NCBI GenBank assembly: GCA_035236585.1
Contig: CP141137.1
Coordinates: forward strand, 45,220,057-45,284,056
DNA from: Warburgia ugandensis
Taxonomy: Eukaryota > Streptophyta > Magnoliopsida > Canellales > Canellaceae
Length of the DNA stretch: 64,000 nt
Direction: 5' to 3'
Position numbers and translations under genes: made by a program
In this document: positions 44,883-58,245 of the stretch, piece after piece
Numbering within the stretch: position 1 is the stretch's first letter
Layout: each line of letters starts with the position of its first letter
Notes under the pieces: model-generated
Told to the model about the DNA's origin: nothing
The model's database searches: none
The model's input: only the letters and a program-made list of their open reading frames with translations

Positions 44883-45550
44883 GTCAAGGTTTCAATTCCT
44901 ATAATGGTAATGGAAGAGCAAATCATATCAATGTGCAATGCGAACTGAATTAATTTTTAAAAAGAAAAGGTTTGCCTTACGTAGTAAAGATGTTTCAGGA
45001 AGCAGTCACATGTTGATAGTTTGCAACTAAGTAGTTCATGACTAGAAGCTCTTTGAATTGTCTCCATTTAAGAATGTATGTGGTTTGTAGTGTTCTTATT
45101 TTCATTTTATAGTGCTTACTATTCTTTCCCTTGACTACTCATTAGCTGTATACCTATGTATATATGCTTAATCTATTTGACTCTAGCTATTGGATGGTTC
45201 TTTGTGATCTGTTGTGAGGTATTTAGTTTTCTTTCATTATGTTTGTTACTAGGGATATTGCAGTTCTAATGTTGGGGAGTATGTCCTAGTGTGATTAATA
45301 GTTAGAATGACCATGCAAGCTAAGATATGTGCCCATTGTTATTCTCTTGCTTTTTTTAATCCTAAATTTTGTCTTTATAAATCATCTATCTTTGTTTTTA
45401 ACTAAGCTATTGTTGAACAAACCACCACCTTTTGTGTTTTGTTTGGTTTCAGTTGTGATTTTTTAATGAAATAAATATTTGATGGGCAATTTATTATAAT
45501 TTTCAAGTTAGTCAGCTTTGGTTACCTACCAATTATCAATGTAGTTAGAC
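44883..45550. other. AT-rich spacer, nothing recognised
   Basis: Upstream flank of the transposase relic; no terminal inverted repeat or gene was found by eye. Confidence 0.4.
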
Positions 45551-45720
45551 AATGACTCAGTCACTAATGCTTTCTTGCAAAAGGATTTGGATGAGGAACT
45601 ATGTGTCCATTCTCTAGGTCTTCCTATAAAGGGATTGTTTACAAACTAAATAAGTCCTCCTATGGACTCAAGCAAGCAAGTCATCAATGGTTCACAAAAG
45701 TTTTACTATTGATTTCTGTT
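45551..45720 (+). pseudogene. Isolated Ty1/copia reverse transcriptase fragment
   Basis: One frame reads NAFLQKDLDEELCVHS, then GIVYKLNKSSYGLKQASHQW and FTK, the copia RT block around the conserved LYGLKQA motif. About 55 codons only; no LTR or other domain nearby. It is separate from the copia element that begins at 48777. Confidence 0.75.
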
Positions 45721-46262
45721 AAAGATAATTACAGTTTACTGTTATGTTTTTGTGTAAATGTACTTGCATTAAGAATTCATCTAAAGCCTGAAGCATTTTA
45801 CTCCTATGCTGCATTGGTTCAGTTTGACTAACATTCAATATTGATTTCTATTAAATTTTCAACTTTGAGTTCAGTTAGATTCTAGCTAAAGGTAATCACA
45901 ATTTAATGTCTATCTTATTAGCATACCTTATATTCATACACTCCAAATTTTAAAAACAATCAATTTTGACAATTGGCATGCAGAATAACAAATAAATTTC
46001 TAAAAATAGGGGGAAGGGGAGAGAGATAAAGTCAGTTTCCATACTTGGATGAATGGAGTAAAAAAAAGCCATGTATTGTTGATAGAACTATGTGTCAGGG
46101 TTTTCAAAGGTGTCACCTTCATAGAGGAATCCTTCCCTTGATAAGAAAAATGAGGAAAAACACTCTCATCTGCTTATAGTTGCCTTTAAAGAGAAATTGG
46201 AAAACTTAAGAGCAAGAAAAATAGAGATTGATCATGGACTAAAAACCCTATATTGGGGAAAC

Positions 46263-46348
<86 letters not shown>

Positions 46349-48033
46349 TTCAAAAAAACCACTGTAACTTGAATGCTTTACAATTGTTACAATGAGTGAG
46401 AGGGACAGAGAGATTGAGAAATGGGAAAACCCTAAGAGCTAAAAACATAGAGAACAAGAAATGGGGAAACTTTAGAAAATGCTGAAAATTTTCGATAATT
46501 TCAAATTTTTCTTTAACCTAACACCATTAATAAAATACTATTTTTCTAAATGGTAGGTTTGAACGATAACATGGTGGTTTGAATTTTTAATTTTTAAAAT
46601 ATTTAGCAAATTAGAATGCAGCTGTGATTGTAGATACAAAAATTCCCTGGAATTACAATCACACATACACACACATATGAACTTTTTCCATTCTTTGGAG
46701 CATGAACTCGAGAATGCCATCCCCTATTAAGTTTGCCAATAGATTAGCATCTATTCAGATACTGTTAATCCAAATCGAAACCATTCAATTTTATTAGTTT
46801 TGGTTTGAATTTAGGTTTTCATATTTCCAATATAATCCAATTCATTTGGGTAGACTCTGTTTGTGATTCTAGATTATTCAGGGATTTTGTTTGGCAAAAA
46901 TATATGCTTATGTTTCAACTGAGAAATCACAGAGAACTAAGACAATCCCTTAATTGTAGATAACTTAAACATACAACCACATGTACATATTGTTCATGTG
47001 GACCCAAGGACAAGATTAGAAGATCTTGGGTCCATATCAAACTGTAGATATGTGTAGCAAGCTAACATTTTGGTGATTTAAGCATTAATCTCGAAAGCCA
47101 TGCCTTAGACACTTCATGTCTCAAAAATGTTGTATGATTGTGGTTTTTGTTTCCAAAGTTATAAAAATGGATTTCCAAAGGAAATATCAACCAATGACCA
47201 ACCACTTTACTACTCACATAACTTAAAGGCCAAGATCGTCCATTTGTCATATATCTTGGGTGGATATGAAGCATATATATGTCTGTCAATTAAGTACAAG
47301 ATGGGACCCCATTTTGGTGATCAAACTAGTCATTTTCTAAGCCCAACCTTTAGATAAAATTCCCTCCAATTTGTAGCCTTTAAATGATCTGAGTTTGATA
47401 GAAATTTTTAGATTGAGCAATTATTTTATCATTTAGAGAATTTAAGAGTGAGGATCATCCAATTGACAATTACAATTCACATAAAGACAATATTAACTTT
47501 TTCCACACTTTTGAGCATAGACTCATGGATTTTAGTAGAGTTCATCCCTTCATTATTTTTTGAACAACTTAGTTATAGAAATCAAATTTCATCCCCCGGA
47601 TCGCATTCCTTTGAACTTTTATTCAATGGAAGATAGTTTTGTTTCAGGTGACGAAGTGGGGAAATCATCAATGTGGCTATAATAGAAAGTTGGTATATCT
47701 GCTCGCCTACTTTCTTTGAGTAAAATAATAATAATCCATACAGTGCAAGAGCATGTATACCTACTAGGACTTTTAATTAAATGATAGTGAGAAAATCTAA
47801 TTGAGGTTATCTTTAAGTGTTGGAGATTGGATAGGACTTCTTATTGTGGAGTTCCTACAAAGTGATATATGCATAATTTCACTTGGAAAATAGTAGCATG
47901 CTAAAATACAAGTATGGCATCACTTTCCTAAATCATCCAAACCATCTATTTTTAGTCCATATTATGGTTGAGTCATGTACCAAACTTAGAACCGATATGG
48001 TTATCCTAACCTCTTATTTCTAGCCCTCAAAAT
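45721..48033. other. Non-coding AT-rich DNA
   Basis: Apart from the AG microsatellite at 46264-46346 nothing is recognised. The short frames present have no family motif. Confidence 0.4.
46264..46346 (+). repeat. (AG)n microsatellite
   Basis: About 41 uninterrupted AG units. The length and purity suggest a recent expansion. Confidence 0.97.
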
Positions 48034-48101
48034 AAAAGGGTAGCTGGGTGCATGAAGCTCCCACCCATGTGGGATCCAAGGAAGGGGCAGACCACAATAG
48101 G
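48034..48101 (-). mobile_element. Au-type SINE, 3' part only
   Basis: In reverse it matches the 3' third of the full SINEs (GGGTGCATGAAGCTCCCACC, then GGGATCCAAGGAAGGGGCAG on the plus strand). The tRNA-like head is missing, consistent with 5' truncation during insertion or later loss. Confidence 0.75.
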
Positions 48102-48776
48102 TAAAAATGATTATTAGAAAGTTTAAAGAAAAAGGTTTACATTCACCACAAAGTGAACCTTATATCAAAGGGTATAATCATCAAAGATGACTAACTTTTT
48201 GTCTCTCGTTCACAGCAAACCCTATCAAATGAATTGTTGTGATCATTAAATAGTGGGCCTTGCTTGTATTTTAGGCTGCTGCTATTTTTGAAGTGAAATT
48301 ATGTACATCCATCCTATAAGAATTCCCTTCATCAATCCAAATCATTCAAAGTTATAGCCCAAAATTGCAAGGGAAACCATATGCATGAACTATGCAATCT
48401 ACATTCATATCACTAAATGCAACTACCACAAAATGTATAGCAAAATGGTCATAGACAACTTAGGTACCTCCTAGAAATATGCTTCATATCTTGCTAAGAA
48501 AGAAATATGTCTAGTTGCAAGTTTGAGTAGATGCCTTCTCCTTTAGTTGGCTATTAAAATTAGGTGAGTACGTGAATGCTTTGATATGCAATTCTTCACT
48601 TGTACATATTAAAAGAAAAAATGCAATTTGAAACCAATGGTTGGTAGTACAAAATGTTCTTCTTTGGCACACACTTGTAGTTGTTTAGGTTTAGATTGAG
48701 AATAAGAAACCATTGATTAAATTATTCCTAGTAATTATTTATTTTCTTTGAGTGGTTAAAAATTAGTGCATAGTTC
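48102..48776. other. Left flank of the copia element
   Basis: No gene or repeat recognised. Confidence 0.4.
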
Positions 48777-49174
48777 TATTAGAATTTTCTCTATATTTTG
48801 TGGTTCTTAACATTTAAAATTCAAAATGAATGTGGGTATCATGGTAATGACGGGTACTTAATTACTAGTCTAAATGTTATTGGTGATGACAATTTTTCTA
48901 TTTTTTAACTACACATGAATAACTATTTTGAGATAGTTAGTCTCCTTGATGGAAGGATAATTGTTATTAAGGTCTACATTTAAGGGTCCCCTAATTATGA
49001 TATTTAAGTCTCCCTATTGATTTGTCCATCATCTTGAATTGCTGAGAGTTAGAAGAACTCTTAAAAACACTATGGATCATCTGCTATGGTTGGAGGTAAG
49101 CATCCATTTAATTTTTACTTCTTCTTATTTTTATTATTATTTATGTAAACATTAATGAGATTAGATGGCTTACA
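48777..49174 (+). repeat. 5' LTR of the copia element
   Basis: It shares nearly all of 62152-62547, for example TAAATGTTATTGGTGATGAC and GAATAACTATTTTGAGA. The start is TATTAGAA, the expected TG apparently mutated to TA. The end is GGCTTACA. Confidence 0.85.
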
Positions 49175-49176
49175 TG

Positions 49177-49188
49177 TAGTATCAAAGC
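49177..49188 (+). other. Primer binding site of the copia element
   Basis: TAGTATCAAAGC differs from the initiator-Met complement TGGTATCAGAGC by two G-to-A changes and lies just after the 5' LTR. Confidence 0.75.
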
Positions 49189-50125
49189 TTTAGATTCCTC
49201 TACCTAGCAATTCTATGTTATTTTTGTTTTTTACTATATGATGGAAATTAAACTAGTGAAAGGTAAAATAAAATAAAATAAAATAAAAAATTTACCATCT
49301 AAATCAACAAATATCATAGATTAGAAGGGAAACTTCTAATCTAGAACATAGATTTTCCCTTATCCACTTCTGATGTTTCATGCACACAATATTAAGGAAA
49401 CCAATGAAAGGAGAGGGAAAACAAAAAAACCATATTCCTTTGTTGCCTTACCTTCCAGATGATCTAGCTATAGTTTGCTTGTTCTCCATTGGAGGGGAGA
49501 GGCAAAATCAAAATGGTTTTCAAGTTTCAATTGGAAGGAACTAACATTGGCTCTATTAGGATTTTCTAGCCTTCAATCATGAGCCCAATCAAGCCTTAGC
49601 CTGAAACTCAAAACTTAACTCCCAATTTGGAGTAGGCAAGCTAGATATGTGCATTTCCAACCCAACCCTACAAAAATGAACAAAATATCCTTTGCGAAAT
49701 ATATGTGATGGAGTAGCGGTTGCCCCATCATTGACAAAGTGAGATCTCCTCCATTCAATCTTCCCCCAGTGTAAAAACCCATGTGTCTCTCTTCCAATCT
49801 TTGTCACTATGCAAAGGATCCCTACTCTCCTATTGTTCTGGTGCTGCCAATCTAGCATCCCTACCCAAGCAATATTGTGTAGGATTGATTAGGATGGAAT
49901 ACTAATAATTTTTTTATTTCTTAATTGAATCATAGGTATTAAGAAATATCTATCATTTACTAGTTTCACCTTAAATGTTAGTAAGTTAATTTTTCTATGA
50001 AAATCTTTGCCCACAGGTAGATTTTAATGATATTTATTTGATTTGACTTGTATTGGTAAGCTTATCATTATGTTTGATTATTTATGCCTCATAATTGGTA
50101 GTAAGCATGTTATTTATTTATTTGT
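49189..50125 (+). other. Leader region of the copia element
   Basis: Longer than usual for copia. It contains a (TAAAA)n tract at 49263-49290 and, on the minus strand, an 89-codon frame (49589-49858) without known motifs. Some inserted foreign sequence is possible, but no ends were found. Confidence 0.4.
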
Positions 50126-50870
50126 AGTTATTCAATCTTTGATATTACCTGATGAAAAATCTGAAGTTACCTACTTAATTGGTGACAACTATAAGGTTTG
50201 GAAGGAGAAAAATCTTCTTTATTTAGGGTGTATGAATCTTGACTATTCGTTTCGAAAGGAAGAGCCACCTGAACTTACGAAAACTAGTACGAATACTAAG
50301 ATCACTGTGTATGAATGTTGGAAGTGATCTAATCACTAAAATATGATGCTCATTAATTCTAGGATTAGTACTCGAATAGGTTGATACTTGAATGTGAAAA
50401 TGTCAATGATCTTATGAAAGCCATTGATAAACAATTTGGGCCATCTGATAAAGCTTTGGCTAATAGCTTAATGAATAAGTCCTCATGAGTCTCTTTTAGT
50501 GCACTTTATCTTGAACTCTCTCCCTTCACAATATGGATCATTCAAACTTTTCTATAAGACACATAAGGAAAAATGGTCAATTAATAAACTTTTTACCATG
50601 TGTGCTCAAGAGGAAGAGAGATTATTCACGAGATAAGTGAAAGTGCACATATCACTATCCATAAAAAGGACAAAAGGTAAACCATAAAATGAAAAGGGAA
50701 AGGGAAAGGCAAAGGCAAAGGCAAAGATGTAACTCTTGCCAACAAAAAGGAGGCTATTAATTGTTTCTTTTATAAAAAGAAGGAACACATAAGAAAAGGT
50801 TTCCCTAAAATGAAGGCTTGGCTAGAGAAGAAAGGTAATATCAAATCTTTTGTATGTTATGAATCTAATA
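50126..50870 (+). pseudogene. gag of the copia element
   Basis: Pieces recognisable as copia gag: LIGDNYKVWKEKNLLYLGCM with the conserved YKVWKE block, a segment with LPSQYGSFKLFYKT, a Lys/Gly/Ala run from a hexamer repeat near 50696-50728, and a zinc-knuckle remnant containing CFFYKKKEHIRK in which the usual CxxC spacing is damaged. Frame changes separate the pieces. Confidence 0.8.
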
Positions 50871-51064
50871 TGGATAATGTTTTACATATCACAAGGTGGA
50901 TTGATACTGGTTCTATAATCTATATTTGTAATACCATGCAGGGTTCTCGAAACCAGATAAGATCAATTGAAAGTAAACGGAGCATCTATTCAAGAAATTG
51001 GATGTGTTCACATGTTGAAGCTGTGAGGACATATAGACTAGTTTTAAAACTAGTTTTATATTAG
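50871..51064 (+). pseudogene. Protease domain of the copia element
   Basis: Within an open frame beginning at 50810 the active-site region reads ITRWIDTGSIIYICNTMQGS, the copia counterpart of the D-S/T-G triad with the aspartate kept. The frame ends at 51062. Confidence 0.8.
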
Positions 51065-51289
51065 ATTTAAAATGACCCTTTTATATTCTTAGTTTTTTTA
51101 GAAATTTAATTTATATATCAGGACTTGTACAACTGAATTTTCATTTTATTTTTAAGAATATTTTTAATTTATATAAAAATTTAATAATTGTTGGACATGG
51201 TACAATGGATGATGGTTTATTCAAAATTTATTTTAAAAAAAATCTAATGAAGTGATGGTTATACATGGTAACATTGGTATTAAGCATAA

Positions 51290-52200
51290 TGTTATGAATG
51301 AGAAATTTTCTATATTATGGCAACAGAGATTGGAACATATCTCTATTGAAAAAATTAAAATGTTAATAAATGTTGGAGTTCTTGAGACTCTTGATTTTTA
51401 TATACTTTGATTCATATGTGGACTACATTAATAGAAAGTAGAACTAACAAGTCAAAAAGGGTGCTAAGAAGAGTTCTGACGTATTAGAAATCTTACATAC
51501 TAACATTTATTGTCCTGATACGAGCTTAAATGGTAAAAAATATTTCATTACCTTTATAGATAATTATTCGCACTTCATGTATCTCTACTTGTTTCATAAT
51601 AAGAGTGAAGCATTGGATGCTTTTAAAATAGATAAAGTAGAGGTAAAGAAAATTTTGAAAAGCAAATTAAAATTATGAGATTAGATAAAGGTGGTGAATA
51701 TTATGGTTGGTACGTAGGGGCTAAACAAAGTACTTGGTCCATTTGCAAAGTTTCTTCAAGAGTAAGGTATTGTAACTCAAAACACTTTCTTTAGCTTACC
51801 AAATTAAAATGGTGTAGCAGAAAGAAGAAATAGGACTTTAATGGACACAGTAAGGAGTATGCTTAGTAACTCCAATCTTCCTTTGTCATTATGGCATGAA
51901 GCACTTCAAATAGTTACATGTATATTAAACCAAGCTCCATGAAGGTCGTTCCCAAAATGCCATTTGAATTATGGAAAGGTTGAAAATCAAGTTTAAGACA
52001 TATATGCATTTGGGGTTGTCCAACTGATGTTAGAGTTTACAATTTGTATGAAAGGAAGTTAGACCCCAATGACTATTAATTCATATGTTTTGGATATTCT
52101 AATAAGCCTGAGGGGTATAGATTTTATTATCCATCCCACAATAGTTGAATCTTAGAATTAATAAATGCTAAATTTCTTGAGAATGATGTGGTTAGTGGGA
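51290..52200 (+). pseudogene. GAG-pre-integrase and integrase of the copia element
   Basis: LWQQRLEHISIEKIKMLINV is the GAG-pre-integrase block. The core follows with several frameshifts and is best preserved around VAERRNRTLMDTVRSMLSNS and LPLSLWHEALQ, the segment holding the catalytic Glu region. The CAA of the usual PNQNG motif is TAA here. It ends near FGYSNKPEGYRFY-like text at about 52090. Confidence 0.85.
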
Positions 52201-52489
52201 CTTATGGACCTCAAAACTTAGTTTTTAAGGAAAATTTTATTTCTAATACAACTCCTACATCAAGCAATAGTTTTTGAAGCATCATGTCGAGCCAATAATG
52301 TTTTAGTAGATCCTATTAAGCCTCAACCTCAACAAGCTAATGATCAGGAGCCTATACAAGAGGCTGATAATATACCATTGAGGAGATCTACTAGAGTAAG
52401 GAAATCAACAATATCTACTAATTACATTGTCTACCTACAAGAATCTGACTATGATATAAGTACTGAAAATGACCTTAAGACATTTTACA

Positions 52490-53409
52490 GGGTGTAAAGA
52501 GTAGTAAATCTAAATATTGGTATGATGCTATGAAGGATGAGATGGATTCTATGACAGATAATTAAGTCTAAGATCTTGTAGAGGTGCCTTATGGGGCTAA
52601 GTTCATTGGTTGTAAATGGGTTTTCAAAATCAATACTCATTAGACAACATTAAACAATACAAGGCTAGACTTATTGTAAAAAAAATCACACAAAAGAAAG
52701 GAATTAATTATTGAGAAATTTTTTCTCATTCTTCCAAAAGTGATTCTTTTCCTATTATCATGGCATTAGTTGCTCATTTTGACTTTGATTTATATCAAAT
52801 AGATGTAAAAATGGAATTCCTTAACGGTGATTTAGAGAAAGGGGTTTATATGAAATAACCTGAGTGGTTTGTCTTAAGTGATGATGATTATTTGGTTTGT
52901 AAGCTTAACAAGTCAATATATGAATAAAGCATGCCTCATGACAGTATTATTTGAAATTTCATAATGTTATCTTTTCATTTTATTTCATAGAGAACATTGT
53001 GGATAAATGTATATCACAAGGTTAGTAGGACGAAAATTATTTTTCTAGTCCTATATTTGGATGATATTTTGCTTGTTACAAATGATATGTGATTGCTATA
53101 TGAGGTGACACAATTTCTCTCTCAACATTTTGCTATGAAGGATATAGGTGAGGTACGTTATATCATTGGCATTATGATTAATAGAGGCATGTCTCAGGGT
53201 ATCTTGGGCTTATCTCAAGAAGCCTATATTAGCAAGGTTCTTAAGAGATCAATTTTAGATGAAAGATTACTCACCCAGTGTAGCACCTATTATAAGGTGA
53301 CATATTTAGTTTGACTCAATGTCCCCAAAATGACTTTGAAAGGAAATAAATTAAAAACATTCCTTATGCTTTAATGGATGGAAGCCTAATGTATGCTCAG
53401 GTCTATACT
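52490..53409 (+). pseudogene. Reverse transcriptase of the copia element, 5' part
   Basis: MKDEMDSM and the VGCKWVFKIN-type block are followed by LVAHFDFDLYQIDVKMEFLN, a copia hallmark, then VCKLNKSIYE. The active site LYLDDILLVTND lies at about 53050-53085. The reading then goes FLSQHFAMKDIGEVRYIIGI and SLMYAQVYT, where it is cut by the solo LTR at 53410. Several stops are present. Confidence 0.9.
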
Positions 53410-53837
53410 TGTGACGACCTGGGTTTTTGTAACACGTTTTGTAATATATTTTGAAAGGCAAGCCCTTAATAGTAAAAAAAAAAAAATTGCAAAACAAAGC
53501 AGCGAAAATTCTTTTCTTTAGAACTTGTTTTGTAAAACCCAAGTCATCACTTCATACATAACATAAGTAGAACTTTGTACAAGATAAAATTCCATTAAAG
53601 GAATATACTTTTATTAAATTCCAGAATCCATCCAGTGGTTTACAATACAGCCAAATCTATTACAATACTTGTCCAAATTACATAATCAAAAACTCAAAGG
53701 TCACCATACAATGAAACTCTCATTACAATACAATACTCTCAAACAAAGCAAAATACATGTCTTCAAGGGGTATACCTTGAAGATTATTCTCTTCAAGTCT
53801 TCTATCGTCCTGAGCTCTTAACTTTCCTTCCCTGTAT

Positions 53838-53868
53838 CTGAGATATTGCAACATTTACAATATCTCAG
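53838..53868 (-). other. Conserved hairpin in the solo LTR
   Basis: CTGAGATATTG and CAATATCTCAG pair perfectly over 11 bp around a 9-base loop. The arms differ from those at 21130-21161 at matching positions on both sides, yet pairing is kept. Confidence 0.7.
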
Positions 53869-56859
53869 AAGCAGTGCTTGGTAAGGGATTCAAGAAGCAT
53901 AATAATTGACAATATATTTCTAATACTTCATAATCTCATTATCCCTAAACATATTCATGTCTCTACTCTTTACTTTGTAATATATGTACATCCATATATA
54001 TACATACTACACATGGGTAAATCAGTTAAATTTATGAAAGTAGTCAAATATCATTCCCAACTAAGCTGATCAATTCTTTCCATTATGAGAATTCAATATT
54101 TTAGCTAATCCTACACTGGGAATTTCTCTTATTGGGAAATATTGGTAATATACAATTACCTAGCATTTTATCATGCTAAAACATAAGGCATTTCACTATG
54201 CCTACTCTTATATGCATCATAGTGCAAAATAATCAAAAGGTTACCATGCTGCAGTCTAATCCGTACTAGCACGCTTAGATAACTGCCTTGTTCACCACTG
54301 ATACCACGGTGGAAAATAGTATGTCACTGCTCATATGGGAAGACAGGACTTTCACAGTGGTGGCCTTCCCATAATTGCCCCACCTCTCATAGGACAAGGT
54401 ATCACCAGATCATTAAATTTCAAGAAGCGAGTGGCCAAACCCTCATAACTCCTCTAGCATAACTTCCCCTAGGCTTATGCCTATTAAAACAAAATCACAA
54501 GCCTCTAAGCTTGCATGTAAAATAGATTTCATACATATCAAACAATCTATCTGTTTACTTATGGCTGAAATATCTTCTCGTTTCCTATTCACTTAGAGTC
54601 TAATCCTTAACCATTTTATATGTGTTTGGTTAGATCATAAGGGTTTCAAGGGATTTAATACAAGTATTAATATTACTCTTGTCAACATAAGGTCATGGGT
54701 TCAATCATGTACATCCCATGTGAATGCATTCATCAAATCCTCCTACCTTCAAGTAGTGATCCCTTTTCCTAGATCTTCCATGATCCTAACTAATGTATGT
54801 AATCTGTACATCCATACATACTGTCAATATATATATATATATAAATTATGAACAATCCTATTGATCACTAGATTTGATGCTTAGAATGATCTTTAAATCA
54901 TTCATATATAAGTATTTTCTATCTTTAAGTCTTTGTGTGTCCATCTCCTTGATCTTGATCTTTCATAGATCATTTAATCGACAATCTACACTTGTTGATA
55001 AAGATCAAGGTCCTAGATATTTAATCATCTAGTTTTTATTTGATCTAAGTTCAATTATTGGATCATCCCTAAGGAGGATGATCTTGGTTTTCTTCCTTGA
55101 ATCATCTTTGATCATGGGTTTGAATTATCTAATCTAATGAACTAGGTTTGATCTATAACATGCATGCTAGATACAATACAATATTCTTATTCTTATTGTT
55201 CTTAATCATTCAAGATCTAATGGATCTTGTTTGATCATCCTTATCTTACTTACAGTTTTTATTAGGATTAGATAATTTACTAACCTTTTATGCTCTTACT
55301 ATTATCATTCAACCAGTTAATGTTTTGCTGGTTGAAGGTAACTTATTTTAGCCTAAGTTTAGACTGCTCCTCTTATTTCCAATTGGCTAAGGCTTACTAA
55401 TTGAATGGGTGAACACAAAGTGGTTACTTCAATCCTCATGTAAGGAGGCATTAAGACCTCATAAACGACAATGGAAGGTAGGGGAAGAGCGAGGCTCTAT
55501 TAGACAACCCCCTTAACCACTATGTTCAACATTCACTAGAGTGACCTTAGCTCAACCTTTCATAAGGTTCTTATAAGCATGTTGACCCTAAGTACTCTTT
55601 CTAATTGATTTTAATTAAGTCCATGAACATTTACAATGTCATTCATGGGGTTTATTATTCTCCTAGTTTGGGCCAAGGATTTGATAATCCTTACATTGTC
55701 CTACTAATTATAGCCCTTACTAATTAAGTCCAAAACAATCCACTCTTATTTGTGTCATGAAACTCTACTTTCTCATTAGATTCCATTTTTGGTGTTTTAT
55801 GCTCTTTATCTCATAACAAGGTGATCTACTAATAAAATGTAGCCATAAATGAATTATAAATTCAAAGCATAGAACTACATAATTGAACAACTCAATGATA
55901 ATGATACAAGGTACTTAAAATTATACTAGCATGATTTTCAACTAATATACCTTAATAACTCAATTTAAACTAATATGGACCTAAGATACAATCTCATACT
56001 ATAGTATAATCTTATATGAAATCCTAGCATGGTCCTAAGTTACAATGGCATGAAATCATACTAACTTGATCCTAAGTTACACTTGCATAAAATCACACTA
56101 ACATGCCCCTAAGATAATTAAATCTAGCAACCTATTATAATGATCTAATCACATACCATGCTAAAGTCTAAAAGTTGACCTAGCATGCTTTATAACATAA
56201 ATCACATTTAAAATGCTATTATCAATTAATAGAAAATGAAACTAATTACATTAATATTTTTAGAAACCTTTACTTATGATCCAACCATTTGATCTTAGAT
56301 CTTTTTCTTTTAATCAAGGGTTTTAATTACATTTAGGGGTTTTTCTTTACTAAGGTCCAAAGATCATATTGCTTTGTTTTTGTCATACTCAATCCATGAT
56401 CTCCCTGGATTTCATCATTTTAACATTCATTCAATCCATCCATGGATCTGATCACACTTGATCTCATTGATCAAGTGGGTCCCTTTGTATTTGTAGGGTA
56501 TTTCTACCATAATGGGCATATCCCTTAATATTTCTTAGATATGTCCAAATAAATCATATATATCACTTAGTATATCATTATTAAAATAGATTACCAAGAT
56601 CTGATCACCTCAGATCTTGAAGATCTTGAAAATTGGAAACTTATTTCCTAAATATAGAAATTTTCATAAGATATTTTCTCCATTTTATCATTTCATAAGA
56701 AACTCGAGGTTGTAAGATTTTCATAGCTTCTTTTCGATCTCAATTTGGAGTTCATATGACTCCTAAATTGAGTTTAGAAGTTCACAGTCCATTCCTAGGG
56801 CCTAGATATGATCTGGGCCCATCAGAATGGATGGCCCAGATCGTTCGGGAGGAATGGGC

Positions 56860-57035
56860 TGAGCGGAATCTGTCAGCGCGCCTTTATCACTGGGACGAAT
56901 GCGTGACGCGCTTGCCCGATGATCGGCGCTCGAGCATGGTCGTCCTGTTTGGACGACGTCGCACGCACGGAAATGCTACCACATGTCGCATTTTCGTGCA
57001 GCATTTTGCACGCCATCCCAGGGGAACTTGATCCG
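56860..57035. other. CpG-rich patch inside the solo LTR
   Basis: A local GC- and CpG-rich stretch (for example GTGACGCGCTTGCCCGATGA) in otherwise AT-rich sequence. Comparable patches occur in the other two solo LTRs at about 22990-23160 and 60220-60480. The short open frames there run on both strands and are not considered genes. Confidence 0.6.
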
Positions 57036-58245
57036 ATCGGGAGATTGGATAGTCCGTTCTGGATCGTCCAATCAATCCCTCTCAATTGAGGGTCCAAAAC
57101 TTAATAAAATTTCATGAAACTTTTACCCTAGGGGTTTTGGACCCTTCTGGATCGATTGGAAGGGTCAGATTTTCTATCTGAGCCGTAAATCATCATGAAT
57201 TAAAGGTTATGATCTTTACTTTATTTTTACAAATTTTCACCCAAATCAAATTACAATAAAATAAAATTTTTATTAAACAACAATAAATATGTCTAGGAAG
57301 TAGTTCCACCTACTTGATTGGAGAAAAACATTGGTTATATAGTCCAATTTAAGAGAATACCAGTTTGATGCTAAGATAGCCCAAGATCCACTTGTCTTGT
57401 GATTTCTGTTGTTTGAACCGTTGGATCTTGAAATTCCTTTAGGCGTTTTGTAGCTAAGGTATGTTAGGAAATTTTATACGATAAGATCAGTGATATTGGA
57501 TTTGAAATAGAGTGCCTAATTGAATTTAGGTCTCCTGTTCTAATCTAAAGAGAGGAGAGAGAAAATGAAAGAGAGAGATCTTTTGAGAGTTTTGAGAATG
57601 AATCTATGTCCAATTTTGTAGGAAAAATCAAGATAATTTCATGGAAATTTTATGGACATTTTTAGAGGATTTTTTGGGGTGTATTTATAGGCATTTTGGG
57701 TCTTTTTTCATGATTATGTGTAATGATTATGATTTATTTTTATTATTTAATTAGCATTGGATTCTCCACCACCACCTTTTTCTCCACTACCAGATGGTAG
57801 TGGTTTGACTCATGCTTTCATGTGGGCTGGTCATTGGATTCCTTTTTAGGTCCCTTGTGGGCCCCACATAGTGTGAAAAGACCATTTTGCCTTTTATGTA
57901 TAAAAATTAGGGTTTATTCCCATAATCTCAGAATTGAGCATACTTAATGGAGTTGGATTTGTATTTCTCAGCACATTTTAAATTTTGATGTCTCAGATCT
58001 TGATTATGGGTAAAATTACCATTTTACCCTTATGTCCACAAAATAAAGAAAATTAAGGATTTTTCATCCGAATTCAGAATTTGTCGTGCTTACAGTCATT
58101 CTAGAGGATTTGCAGAGTTCAATTTCAATTATACATGTCTTATCCTTTAATTATACTCCTATAAGAAGTACATTCTAAATAACCCTAATATTTTAGCCTG
58201 GAATTTCTGAAACTCAAACTTTATTAATTTTCTCAATCAATTACA

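Larger units (their letters stand above)
53410..58245 (-). mobile_element. Probable solo LTR, Tekay-type, minus orientation, in the copia element
   Basis: It starts TGTGACGACCTGGGTTTTTG, the reverse complement of a Tekay LTR 3' end, and ends near CAATTACA. It contains no gag-pol motif. The copia frame is cut at QVYT on the left and resumes shortly after the right end. At about 4.8 kb it is longer than the other two LTRs; a further insertion inside it is possible. No matching 5-bp duplication could be read, so the right end is uncertain by some tens of bases. A hairpin typical of this LTR group is at 53838-53868. Confidence 0.7.

Noticed and set aside
49589..49858. 89-codon minus-strand frame in the copia leader
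   Set aside because: No recognised motif, opposite strand to the element, and short enough to be chance.
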